Shown piece after piece: positions 35,487 through 43,644 of a stretch of DNA of 64,000 nucleotides; position 1 is the stretch's first letter; each line of letters opens with the position of its first letter. The DNA lies in the NCBI RefSeq assembly GCF_045689245.1, contig NZ_CP136865.1:2542001-2606000 (forward strand), written 5' to 3'. The notes beneath the pieces are model-generated. The model ran no database searches, was not told the DNA's origin, and saw only the letters and a program-made list of their open reading frames with translations. Both the position numbers and the translations under genes were made by a program. The stretch is from Congregibacter brevis (lineage in GTDB: Bacteria; Pseudomonadota; Gammaproteobacteria; Pseudomonadales; Halieaceae).

Positions 35487-36239
35487 ATGTCCGAAGCATC
35501 TCAAAGCAGCGTGTCGCGCGTTGCGCTCGTAACAGGCGCCAGTCGCGGGATCGGCCAAGCTATCGCCGATGCTCTAGCGGCCGAGGGCCATACGGTCATA
35601 GGTACAGCGACAAGCGACGCGGGCGCAGAAGCCATTGATGATCGTCTGAGTGTTACCGGAGGCGCGGGCATGCGTCTCGATGTTGCAGATCCTGAAAGCG
35701 TAGCCGCAGTGCTTGCCGCGATTAACGAACGCTTTGGTGCCCCCCTGATCCTGGTCAACAACGCCGGTATTACGCGGGACAATATTTTAATGCGAATGAA
35801 GGATGACGAGTGGCAAGGAGTCATGGATACAAATCTCACTGCCTTGTTCAAGACTTCTAAAGCAGCGCTTCGGGGTATGACCAAAGCGCGCTGGGGCCGC
35901 ATAGTGAATATCACATCGGTTGTTGGGTCTATGGGTAATGCCGGCCAAAGTAATTATGCGGCGAGCAAGGCTGGTGCAGAGGGCTTTTCCCGCGCCTTGG
36001 CTCGAGAAATTGGTGCACGAAACGTCACGGTAAATGCAGTAGCGCCGGGATTTATCGACACTGACATGACAGCAGCGCTGAGCGAAGATCAACGCCATGC
36101 AATGTTGTCTCAAATACCTCTGGCACGTTTGGGGGATGCAAAAGAAATCGGTGCTCTGGTCGCATTTTTGTGCAGTGACTCGGCAGCGTATATAACGGGT
36201 GAAACAATTCACATAAACGGTGGTATGTACATGGCTTAA
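35487..36239 (+). CDS. fabG: 3-oxoacyl-ACP reductase
   Basis: NADPH-dependent reduction of beta-ketoacyl-ACP. 250 residues, SDR fold: TGASRGIG at 16-23, NNAG at 91-94, and the catalytic set S144, Y157, K161 (SNYAASKAG). The operon position between fabD and acpP separates it from the many other SDR enzymes. Confidence 0.95.
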   Translation: MSEASQSSVSRVALVTGASRGIGQAIADALAAEGHTVIGTATSDAGAEAIDDRLSVTGGAGMRLDVADPESVAAVLAAINERFGAPLILVNNAGITRDNILMRMKDDEWQGVMDTNLTALFKTSKAALRGMTKARWGRIVNITSVVGSMGNAGQSNYAASKAGAEGFSRALAREIGARNVTVNAVAPGFIDTDMTAALSEDQRHAMLSQIPLARLGDAKEIGALVAFLCSDSAAYITGETIHINGGMYMA

Positions 36240-36345
36240 TGTTTTGGGGAAGGTGTATGCCGGATAGTAAAAAACCGGTAGACTTCGCACCTGCCCGATT
36301 TCATTGGGAATGTAGGTTTTCCTTAAGCAGGAGTATTCGAGGATC

Positions 36346-36582
36346 ATGAGCAGCATTGAAGAACGCGTAAAAAAAATCGTCGCTGAGCAGCTCGGCGTCA
36401 AAGAAGAAGAAGTACAGACGGAGGCTTCGTTCGTAGAGGACCTCGGTGCAGACTCGCTTGACACAGTAGAGCTGGTAATGGCGCTCGAAGAGGAATTCGA
36501 AACCGAAATTCCTGACGAGGAAGCCGAGAAAATCACGACCGTGAAGCTGGCTATTGACTATATCAACGAGCACCTCTCCTGA
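36346..36582 (+). CDS. acpP: acyl carrier protein
   Basis: 78 residues, highly acidic, with the phosphopantetheine attachment serine S37 in the invariant ADSLDTVELVMALEEEF block. A 106-base gap before it and a strong terminator after it suggest that acpP has its own transcript besides the operon read-through, as in other gammaproteobacteria. GAGGATC ribosome-binding region. Confidence 0.97.
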   Translation: MSSIEERVKKIVAEQLGVKEEEVQTEASFVEDLGADSLDTVELVMALEEEFETEIPDEEAEKITTVKLAIDYINEHLS

Positions 36583-36622
36583 GGGCACTGCGAGCGCGTT
36601 TCCGCGCTTGTAGCACAATGAG

Positions 36623-36654
36623 AGCCGTGACTACCGCCAGGTATCACGGCTTTT
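36623..36654 (+). terminator. terminator between acpP and fabF
   Basis: AGCCGTGA (36623-36630) pairs with TCACGGCT (36644-36651); inside, TACC pairs with GGTA after a bulged C. TTTTCTG follows. It would end most acpP transcripts and let part continue into fabF. Confidence 0.75.
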
Positions 36655-36713
36655 CTGTTTGTATAAGCTCCATAAGTTGACAGTGAATCGATTAAGAAAT
36701 CGCGCACTGGATT

Positions 36714-36743
36714 GATAGTGAAGGGAGAGAGATAGTGAAGGGA
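36714..36743 (+). repeat. direct repeat carrying the fabF start
   Basis: The 13 bases GATAGTGAAGGGA occur at 36714-36726 and again at 36731-36743, 17 bases apart. The second copy contains the GTG start of fabF; the first contains a GTG that opens a five-codon frame (MKGER) whose TAG stop ends on the first base of the fabF GTG. Confidence 0.7.
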
Positions 36744-37973
36744 AGACGCGTAGTTGTGACGGGAATGGGGTTGGTCACTCCCGTGGGTCACGACGTTGAA
36801 TCAAGCTGGGCATCCATATTGGCCGGGCGCAGTGGCGCTGCTCCCATCGAAACCTTCGATGTTGATGCCTACAGCACGCGCTTTAGTTCCAGCGTCAGAG
36901 ACTTTGATATAGAGACGTATCTTTCTGCCAAAGACGCCCGAAAAATGGACACCTTTGTGCAGTACGGCATGGCCGCGGGTATTCAGGCGATTGAGCATTC
37001 CGGGTTCACAGTCACTGAAGAGAATGCGGGGCGTATTGGCTGCGCCATTGGCTCAGGTATTGGCGGTATTGGGCAGATCGAGAAAAACTCAGAAATTGTT
37101 AACAGCAGTGGCCCCCGACGCATATCGCCATTTTTTGTGCCGGGCTCAATCATCAATATGATCTCTGGCAACTTGTCTGTGCGCTACGGCATGCGTGGAC
37201 CGAATATCGCGATTGTCACGGCTTGCACAAGCGGTACGCATAACATCGGGCTTGCAGCGCGAATGATCGCCCAAGGAGACGCCGACGCGATGGTGGCTGG
37301 TGGCGCTGAAATGGCAACGACAAAAGTTGGCTTGGGTGGATTCGCTGCTGCGCGGGCGCTGTCCACGCGCAATGACGATCCAGAGGCTGCGTCCAGGCCC
37401 TGGGATGCCGACCGCGATGGCTTCGTGCTGGGTGACGGCGCGGGCATGATGTTTCTTGAAGAATACGAAAGCGCGAAAGCTCGGGGAGCGCAGATTTTTG
37501 CCGAGCTGAGCGGCTTTGGAATGAGTGGTGATGCCTACCACATGACATTACCCCCGGAAGACGGGCGTGGCGCTGCGGACGCTATGCGCAACGCTTTACT
37601 CGACGCAGAGATTGACCCTAGCGTCATCGAGTATGTAAACGCTCATGGCACGTCGACGCTCGCCGGCGACGTCGCTGAAAGCAGAGCTGTTGAGTCAGTT
37701 TTTGGTACCGCGGCTTCAACGGTTGCTGTGAGCTCGACCAAGTCGATGATCGGACACCTGTTGGGCGCAGCGGGAGCGGTAGAAGCAGTGTTTGCCGTGC
37801 TGGCCATTCGTGATCAGGTGGCGCCTCCCACTATAAACCTGGATAAGCCCGGGGAGGGCTGCGTTCTGGACTACGTGCCACACACAGCCCGCGAGATGAC
37901 TATTACCCACAGCCTCTCAAATTCCTTTGGCTTTGGTGGCACTAACGGTTCGTTGATTTTCGGACGCGTCTAG
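36735..37973 (+). CDS. fabF: 3-oxoacyl-ACP synthase II
   Basis: Condenses malonyl-ACP with acyl-ACP; needed for cis-vaccenate formation. 412 residues from GTG at 36735. Catalytic triad C164 (VTACTSGTHN), H304 (NAHGTST) and H341 (KSMIGHLLGAAG), one residue off E. coli numbering. GGGAGAGA precedes the start. As FabH is not encoded here, chain initiation must depend on a gene elsewhere. Confidence 0.96.
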   Translation: MKGRRVVVTGMGLVTPVGHDVESSWASILAGRSGAAPIETFDVDAYSTRFSSSVRDFDIETYLSAKDARKMDTFVQYGMAAGIQAIEHSGFTVTEENAGRIGCAIGSGIGGIGQIEKNSEIVNSSGPRRISPFFVPGSIINMISGNLSVRYGMRGPNIAIVTACTSGTHNIGLAARMIAQGDADAMVAGGAEMATTKVGLGGFAAARALSTRNDDPEAASRPWDADRDGFVLGDGAGMMFLEEYESAKARGAQIFAELSGFGMSGDAYHMTLPPEDGRGAADAMRNALLDAEIDPSVIEYVNAHGTSTLAGDVAESRAVESVFGTAASTVAVSSTKSMIGHLLGAAGAVEAVFAVLAIRDQVAPPTINLDKPGEGCVLDYVPHTAREMTITHSLSNSFGFGGTNGSLIFGRV

Positions 37974-37981
37974 GCACTCCC

Positions 37982-38815
37982 TTGGACCCGACAGGGCCTG
38001 AGAATCAATCCCTGTCGGTGCCCGCCACCGACCGATCTTTCCTCTATGGCGATGGGGTTTTCGAAACGTTGCTTGTGGTGAATGGCGTAGCACTTTGGCG
38101 CGATTTGCACGAAGACCGAATGGCGCTGGGCGCCAAACGGCTTGGCATAGAAGTGGAAATGGAGGACGTTAGGCAAGCCATTCAGGATGGAGCTCAGCGC
38201 TCTCTCGCCACCGCTGGGGTACTGCGCGTCACCGTAAGTAGAAGCTCCACCGAACGGGGCTATGCGCCATCCGTGAATGCTGGTGCGAGAATTACTGCGA
38301 CCCACAGTGCATTAGCTAGAGATCCCTTTGTTCCACTGCCTGCGGCGAACATATCTACATCGTCGATTGTTATGGGAGACCAGCCGCTGTTAGCGGGCAT
38401 TAAACACTGCAATCGGCTGGAACAGGTCCTGGCTGCCGCTGAGGCGATTGAGCGGGGCGTTGACGATGTCGTGCTTTGTAACGCTGCGGATGTTTATCAA
38501 TGCTCCAGTAACGCCAACCTGTTTGTTCTTAGGGGTGATGGGTTACTGACATCACCTTGTGAACGCAGTGGTGTTTTGGGGACGCGTCGGCGGCTTATCA
38601 TTGACAGCTTGGCGGGGCGCTTGGGGCTGTCAGTCCGCGAAGTTCCCCTTAAGCATGAGGACTTGTCCTCTGCGGATGGGATGTTTTTATGCAACAGTAT
38701 TATGGGCATTCGCCGTGTTGCGCGCTGGGAGCATCGGGTTTTCGAGCCCAATGATGTGCTCAATCGGTTGCAGTGCACGTACTACGAGGAGGCTCGGCAA
38801 TGCAGCGCTATGTAG
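37982..38815 (+). CDS. pabC: aminodeoxychorismate lyase
   Basis: PLP enzyme that releases pyruvate from 4-amino-4-deoxychorismate to give p-aminobenzoate for folate. 277 residues from a TTG start; FLYGDGVFETL (about 19-29) is the family N-terminal signature, and the PLP lysine is in LAGIKHCNRLEQ. Like E. coli, it lies between fabF and mltG. Start choice is uncertain because no good ribosome-binding site is visible. Overlaps mltG by 16 bases. Confidence 0.9.
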   Translation: MDPTGPENQSLSVPATDRSFLYGDGVFETLLVVNGVALWRDLHEDRMALGAKRLGIEVEMEDVRQAIQDGAQRSLATAGVLRVTVSRSSTERGYAPSVNAGARITATHSALARDPFVPLPAANISTSSIVMGDQPLLAGIKHCNRLEQVLAAAEAIERGVDDVVLCNAADVYQCSSNANLFVLRGDGLLTSPCERSGVLGTRRRLIIDSLAGRLGLSVREVPLKHEDLSSADGMFLCNSIMGIRRVARWEHRVFEPNDVLNRLQCTYYEEARQCSAM

Positions 38816-39834
38816 TCATCGCCGTAGGCGCCCTGTTGATCAGCGTTTTTATCGCTGTACGCTGGGTGGCCGGTTGGTGGGAGAGCCCTCTGGATGTTCC
38901 CGAAGACGGTTTGGTGGTCTATGTGGAGCCGGGTGATAGCTTGAGTCGCTTGTCCCGTCGTCTAGCTAACACCGGGGTACTGAAGCAAGAGCGCTTGTTT
39001 AATTGGTCTGGCCGTTTTCTGGGCGCAGACAGTCGTATTCTGCTGGGTGAATATCGTCTGGAAGCAGGCACGACTCCCAAAGGCCTTCTTGAGCTGCTGC
39101 AAAGCGGTGACACCGTTCGTTATCTCGTGACTTTGCCCGAGGGAATAACGCTTCAGGATGCTTTGGAGCTAATCCAAAATAGCGATGGAATTAACCCCGT
39201 GCTCGAGCAAAGCGATGACCCACAATTGATAGCGCTGGTGGCCCCCGCGGCAGTAGCTGAAGGCTATTTCTTACCAGAAACCTACCAGTATGAAAGAGGC
39301 GATAGCGACCTTGATGTACTCACCGAGGCGCACCGTATGATGGAGGAGACCCTGGCTGATGTCTGGAATCAACGCCAGTCAGACCTGCCTTATGACGACC
39401 CTTACGAAGCGCTGGTAATGGCCTCCATCATCGAAAAAGAAACCGGCTTGGCGGCTGAGCGTCCAACGATAGGCGGAGTTTTTGTTCGTCGGTTACAACG
39501 AGGAATGCGTCTGCAGACAGACCCAACAGTGATTTATGGGCTTGGCAGTGCATTTCAGGGTAATCTGCAACGTAAACACCTGAGCGACGAAAGTAACCCC
39601 TACAATAGCTATCGGCACCATGGTCTGCCCCCAGGACCCATTGCCTTGCCGGGAAGAGCGGCGCTGATGGCAGCCGTAGATCCTCAGGATGGCGACGCGC
39701 TTTACTTCGTAGCACGGGGTGACGGCAGCCATAAATTTAGCGCAACGCTTGAAGAACATCAGGCGGCTGTGCGCCAGTTTCAGTTATCGCGACGCGCCAA
39801 CTATCGTTCGGCGCCCAAGGGCAGTGAGCAGTGA
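38800..39834 (+). CDS. mltG: endolytic murein transglycosylase MltG
   Basis: Inner-membrane lytic transglycosylase that cleaves nascent glycan strands and sets their length. 344 residues from ATG at 38800: one N-terminal membrane anchor (VVIAVGALLISVFIAVRWVAG), a LysM-like domain, and the YceG catalytic domain with E212 in ASIIEKETG and the DPTVIYGLG block. Overlaps pabC and is overlapped by tmk by four bases. Confidence 0.94.
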   Translation: MQRYVVIAVGALLISVFIAVRWVAGWWESPLDVPEDGLVVYVEPGDSLSRLSRRLANTGVLKQERLFNWSGRFLGADSRILLGEYRLEAGTTPKGLLELLQSGDTVRYLVTLPEGITLQDALELIQNSDGINPVLEQSDDPQLIALVAPAAVAEGYFLPETYQYERGDSDLDVLTEAHRMMEETLADVWNQRQSDLPYDDPYEALVMASIIEKETGLAAERPTIGGVFVRRLQRGMRLQTDPTVIYGLGSAFQGNLQRKHLSDESNPYNSYRHHGLPPGPIALPGRAALMAAVDPQDGDALYFVARGDGSHKFSATLEEHQAAVRQFQLSRRANYRSAPKGSEQ

Positions 39835-40478
39835 GTCAACGAGGACTATTTATTACCTTGGAAGGTGGTGAGGGCGCTGGTAAAAGCACAGCGATGGCCT
39901 TCATTATGCGGCGGCTGCAGGAGGCGAACGTAGACCTCGTATGCACCCGAGAGCCCGGAGGAACCCAGTTGGGCGAGCAGCTGCGGGAGACTTTACTGGC
40001 TCCCTCGGATACGGAAATTGACCCAACTGCAGAGTTGCTGATGATGTTTGCAGCGCGTGCTCAGCACCTCGCTGAATGCATTCTTCCAGCACTGCAGCGA
40101 GGGAAGTGGGTGCTCTGCGATCGCTTCACTGACGCGACCTATGCTTATCAGGGCGCAGGAAGACAAATGGGCGATGAACCCGTGGCAGTTCTGGAAGAAT
40201 TAGTACAGGGTGAGCTGCGGCCCGATGTGACGCTGTTGCTCGATGTTCCAGCTGATGTTGGCATCGCCCGGGCGCGCGGTAGGGGAGCGCTGGATCGCTT
40301 TGAGTTGGAGGATCACGCTTTTTTTGAGCGAGTGAGGCAGTCCTACCTAGCCAGAGCTAAGCGTAGCAGCGGTCGTTATCAGATTATCGACGCCTCGGCG
40401 CCTCTTCCCGATGTAGAGCAGGCCTTGCAGGCGCTCGTCAACGATCTCATAGCCTGTCCTCCTTTGGTGGAAGTTTGA
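39831..40478 (+). CDS. tmk: thymidylate kinase
   Basis: Phosphorylates dTMP to dTDP. 215 residues from GTG at 39831, overlapping the mltG stop. P-loop GGEGAGKST (residues 11-19), TREPGGT segment with the DR(F) motif CDRFTDATYAYQGAG, and a lid region with arginines (RARGRGALDRFE). Its TGA shares one base with the holB ATG. Confidence 0.96.
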   Translation: MSQRGLFITLEGGEGAGKSTAMAFIMRRLQEANVDLVCTREPGGTQLGEQLRETLLAPSDTEIDPTAELLMMFAARAQHLAECILPALQRGKWVLCDRFTDATYAYQGAGRQMGDEPVAVLEELVQGELRPDVTLLLDVPADVGIARARGRGALDRFELEDHAFFERVRQSYLARAKRSSGRYQIIDASAPLPDVEQALQALVNDLIACPPLVEV

Positions 40479-41464
40479 TGCCGGAATTGCCCCCACTTGT
40501 ACTTCCCCCCGGGCAATCCCGGTGTCTTCCCTGGCATACAGCGAGCTGGGAGAGTTTTGCGACGCTATTTGAGAAACAGCGCTTACCTCACGCCATGCTG
40601 CTGGAAGGTCAGCCCGGCACAGGTCGCAATCGTTTGGGCTTAGCTCTAGCGCGCTTTCTACTGTGTAGTGAGAGGAGTGCGGAAGGAAATTGTGGTCAAT
40701 GTAAGACCTGCACGCTAAGTGCTTCGGGGGCGCATCCCGATTTTCTCAGTGTGGTGCCAGCTGAAGAAGGCAAAGCAATAGGAATAAACGCGATACGGGA
40801 GGTGATTCGTTTTGCGACGGCGACCCCGACCTTGGGTCAGTACAAGCTAATCGTGATATCCCCGGCAGAATCCCTGACCACCGCTGCATTCAATGCATTT
40901 TTGAAATGTCTGGAAGAGCCTTCATCTGAGACCTTCATCATTATGGTGTCTGCCCGCGGGTACCCCCTCCCGGCGACGATACGTTCCCGCTGTCAGCGTT
41001 GGCAGTTGCCCTCACCAACGATATCTACCGCGAGTGAGTGGCTGGCGGATTCCTCGCCTCAAAGCGACCTCGGCACTGATGGAGTCACAGCGATGCTTGA
41101 GCTTTGTGGTGGTAGACCCTTGGACGCGCTAGACAAGCTGGAGGGGGAGGAGCGCGATGCGCTGCTTGGCCTTCAACACGCTGCTCAAGAGATGATCCAA
41201 AGGCGCGCAAAATCCTTAAGACTCGAGCAGGCTATTGCGGCGGTTGAGCCTGCTGATGCTCTCGATGTTCTGGAATCAGTGCTCCAGCGTTGGCTGCGAG
41301 AGCTACCGACAGAGGAGCTTCGAACGGGACACGCGCTCCGAGGCTTTGCAGCGTTGGATAATATTGGTCGCTTGCGCGCTGCAAAGAGAAGTGGAACCAA
41401 CCCCAATGTCGATCTGCTTCGATTTAGCGCGACTTCAACTCTCAACGGGCTATGGGAGCATTAA
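40478..41464 (+). CDS. holB: DNA polymerase III delta' subunit
   Basis: Subunit of the clamp-loader complex that places the sliding clamp on DNA. 328 residues from the ATG at 40478 (the TGATG overlap with tmk). The Walker A loop is degenerate (GQPGTGRNRLG), normal for delta', and the zinc module is present (CSERSAEGNCGQCKTC). SRC motif: ATIRSRCQRW around residue 170. Same position as in Pseudomonas, followed by pilZ. Confidence 0.94.
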   Translation: MPELPPLVLPPGQSRCLPWHTASWESFATLFEKQRLPHAMLLEGQPGTGRNRLGLALARFLLCSERSAEGNCGQCKTCTLSASGAHPDFLSVVPAEEGKAIGINAIREVIRFATATPTLGQYKLIVISPAESLTTAAFNAFLKCLEEPSSETFIIMVSARGYPLPATIRSRCQRWQLPSPTISTASEWLADSSPQSDLGTDGVTAMLELCGGRPLDALDKLEGEERDALLGLQHAAQEMIQRRAKSLRLEQAIAAVEPADALDVLESVLQRWLRELPTEELRTGHALRGFAALDNIGRLRAAKRSGTNPNVDLLRFSATSTLNGLWEH

Positions 41465-41509
41465 ACGCAATGCTACACTCACGGCTGCTCATCACATGTT
41501 TCTAGCATC

Positions 41510-41860
41510 ATGAATGAACAATCATCAGGCCATCAGGGAATACTCTCTCTGACCATAAAGGACAAAGCGGTCCTTTATTCAGCGTATATGCCGTTTATAA
41601 AAAACGGCGGGCTATTCGTCCCCACCAATAAAAGTTACGAAATTGGCGACGAGGTGTTCATGCTGCTGACACTTATGGAGGAGCCCGACAAAATTCCCAT
41701 CGCTGGTAAGGTCGTCTGGGTTACCCCGCGCGGAGCGCAAGGGAACAGAACCTCAGGTATAGGCGTGCAGTTCTCTGAGCAGGACGCTGCTGCCAATTCG
41801 AAGATAGAAGAGCACCTGGCAGGCATGCTCACATCGGATCGCCCCACGCATACGATGTAA
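41510..41860 (+). CDS. pilZ: type IV pilus PilZ-domain protein
   Basis: 116 residues, a single PilZ domain: SLTIKDKAVLYSAYMPFIKNGGLFVPT, then GDEVFMLLTLMEEPDKIPIAGKVVWVTP and a GIGVQF strand. The N-terminal RxxxR motif that binds cyclic-di-GMP is absent, as in the founding PilZ protein, which works with FimX/PilB rather than binding c-di-GMP itself. Position after holB is conserved. The usual next gene, tatD, is not present. Confidence 0.9.
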   Translation: MNEQSSGHQGILSLTIKDKAVLYSAYMPFIKNGGLFVPTNKSYEIGDEVFMLLTLMEEPDKIPIAGKVVWVTPRGAQGNRTSGIGVQFSEQDAAANSKIEEHLAGMLTSDRPTHTM

Positions 41861-42299
41861 GTGGGGTGTGCTCCCTTGGAACGGGTTTACATAAGTGGCG
41901 AGCCGTAATCTAGAATTCACTTTACCTTTACTTCACCTCGATTTTACCTCCATTGCCCCAGACTTTTAGGTCTGATGGTTCGGAGAGAGTGGAATTCTCT
42001 TGGGTGATTTTATTTCTAGATATATGATGTAAGGCATTGAATTATATGAATTCAGGGCAAAAAAGTGGGCTCCAAGAGGAGCCCAATAAGACCATTAGGA
42101 GTGAAACATAAAGGAACTTAATCCTTCACTACGGAACATTGGGTTTGTTCCGGTGACAAACCATTCCTGCGAGGAAATGGGGTCACCTCTATAGTAAAGC
42201 TAACAAACAAAAATATTCCATAGTTTGTTCACTTAAAACTAGTTCTTTTGTGCATATCACTATAATTTTTTAATAACTAAACGGAGCTAAAACGCCGAC
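41861..42299. other. intergenic region between pilZ and the GH84 gene
   Basis: 439 bases. The half next to pilZ has repeated TTTACCT-like stretches and a small hairpin (CAGAC/GTCTG). The half next to GH84 is densely folded and is described as a candidate small RNA on the minus strand. The last 100 bases are A/T-rich. Confidence 0.55.
42059..42187 (-). ncRNA. candidate small RNA, about 125-130 nucleotides
   Basis: Read on the minus strand. It ends in a textbook terminator: TGGGCTCC/GGAGCCCA stem (42066-42073 with 42078-42085), UCUU loop, then six T at 42059-42064. It begins just after a -10-like TACTAT (42191-42196). In between are strong stems: GGTGAC/GTCACC (from 42187) closing a CCATT..AATGG hairpin, GGTTTGT/ACAAACC with loop CACCGGA, and AGTGAA/TTCACT enclosing AAGGA/TCCTT. 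No coding frame is evident. The -35 region is weak. Several AGGA/CGGA motifs would suit CsrA/RsmA binding, but some are paired. No known family recognised. Confidence 0.42.
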
Positions 42300-43352
42300 T
42301 TGGAAGAAAATAAACCAATATTTGGGGTTATAGAGGGCTTCTACGGCAGGGCCTGGTCACTAGAATCGCGCCTGCAAATGGCGCGATGGTTGCCTGCGGT
42401 CGGGATTCAAGCCTACCTCTATGCCCCGAAGGCCGATGCGTTCTTGCGCAAATCCTGGCACCGTTCCTGGCCCGATTCCCAGCGTAAACATTTGCTGGAA
42501 TTAGCGAACGTGTGTGCGAGCAACCAGCTTGGGCTTCACGTTGGGTTATCGCCCTTTGAGCTTTATCGGGACTACGGCGGCTCCAGTAAAGCCGCGCTGA
42601 AATCGAAACTTGGCGAAATCATTGATTTGGGGGTAAGTGGACTGGCGGTTCTTTTTGACGATATGCCGGGTAGTCTCGGCAGCCTGGCTGCCAGGCAAGC
42701 CGAGATTTGCAACGATCTGAGTCACTGGGCGAGCGATGCGGATTTGGCGCTGCGCGTATGTCCGACTTATTACAGCGATGATCCGATTCTCGACGAGATT
42801 TTTGGAGCTCGCCCCGCTAATTATGTCGAAGAGCTTTATTCTGAGCTTGAGGGCGACTTCGAAATATTCTGGACCGGGCCCCAGGTGTGCTCTGACTCCC
42901 TGGATCCCGAAGCGTTAGAAGCCGTCAGCGACAGCTGCAACGGTAATGTCGCCATTTGGGACAACTATCCGGTCAATGATAGTCGCGCGCGGTCTCCGCA
43001 CATCTATGTGGATCCTTTGCAGGGGCGTGCAGAGGGGTTGCGTGGGCTTATTGGCAGTCACTGGTGTAATGCAATGAACCAGCCAGCGTTGTCATTGGCT
43101 GCTCTGGCTAGTCTGCCGGCGGTTTACGGTGTGCGAGCTCCAGAGCGTGATAGAGTTCTTGAGGAGGCGGGGACCGATCAGAAAATGGTGGAGGCCTGTA
43201 TGCCGCTGTCTCGTTCGCCTCTTAATATGATCACTCATAAAGAGCGCGATGCGCTGGCGGTAGCAGCTTCAGGAGAGACCGTGGCGGCTTCAGAATTACG
43301 AGATTGGCTGTCCGGAGGCTACGAATTTGACCCAGACTGCTTAACCAGTTGA
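42300..43352 (+). CDS. GH84 glycoside hydrolase (beta-N-acetylglucosaminidase type)
   Basis: 350 residues, starting at a TTG with GGAG 13 bases upstream (start is uncertain). The family signature is at the very beginning: FGVIEGFYGRAWS, and the paired catalytic aspartates are in VLFDDMPG (about residues 118-125). WDNYPVND and GLIGSHWCNAMNQPALSLAA are further GH84 blocks. These enzymes remove beta-linked N-acetylglucosamine, including O-GlcNAc, by substrate assistance. This one is only the catalytic domain and lacks a signal peptide, so it should act in the cytosol, which is odd for a bacterial GH84. Confidence 0.85.
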   Translation: MEENKPIFGVIEGFYGRAWSLESRLQMARWLPAVGIQAYLYAPKADAFLRKSWHRSWPDSQRKHLLELANVCASNQLGLHVGLSPFELYRDYGGSSKAALKSKLGEIIDLGVSGLAVLFDDMPGSLGSLAARQAEICNDLSHWASDADLALRVCPTYYSDDPILDEIFGARPANYVEELYSELEGDFEIFWTGPQVCSDSLDPEALEAVSDSCNGNVAIWDNYPVNDSRARSPHIYVDPLQGRAEGLRGLIGSHWCNAMNQPALSLAALASLPAVYGVRAPERDRVLEEAGTDQKMVEACMPLSRSPLNMITHKERDALAVAASGETVAASELRDWLSGGYEFDPDCLTS

Positions 43353-43503
43353 AAGGTATGTTGCTGCCGCGGAGCGGCTGTGGCAAAATCGCGCCCCTCG
43401 GAGGCACCCGGCAACGCCCTTGTCTCCGATAAAAATCTAGAGATATCAATGTTTTGCGGGTTTTTTGATGCTCAAAAGAGGCTTCAAATGCCCAGTCAGT
43501 TAT

Positions 43504-43588
43504 GCGGGAGTGGCGGAATTGGTAGACGCGCTGGTTTTAGGTACCAGTGTCTTATGACGTGAGAGTTCGAGTCTCTCCTTCCGCACCA
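43504..43588 (+). tRNA. tRNA-Leu (anticodon UAG)
   Basis: 85 bases including the encoded CCA. Acceptor GCGGGAG pairs with CTTCCGC, D-arm GTGGCGGAATTGGTAGACGC is typical of leucine tRNA, the anticodon arm CTGGTTTTAGGTACCAG displays TAG, the variable arm is long and the T-arm reads AGAGTTCGAGTCTCT. Reads CUA and other CUN codons. Confidence 0.96.
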
Positions 43589-43644
43589 ATCAAGGGCTTG
43601 TTCAAAGCCTCGCCAAAGAATGAGTTTTAAGGGATCACCAGATT

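Noticed and set aside
40596..40640. Degenerate Walker A loop in HolB as a sign of a broken gene
   Set aside because: Delta' subunits normally lack a working ATP site; the zinc module and SRC motif are intact.
42059..42187. Reading the structured intergenic element as a plus-strand RNA or leader of the GH84 gene
   Set aside because: The plus strand has the same stems but no T-run and no terminator; only the minus strand has a coherent promoter-like box, stems and terminator.
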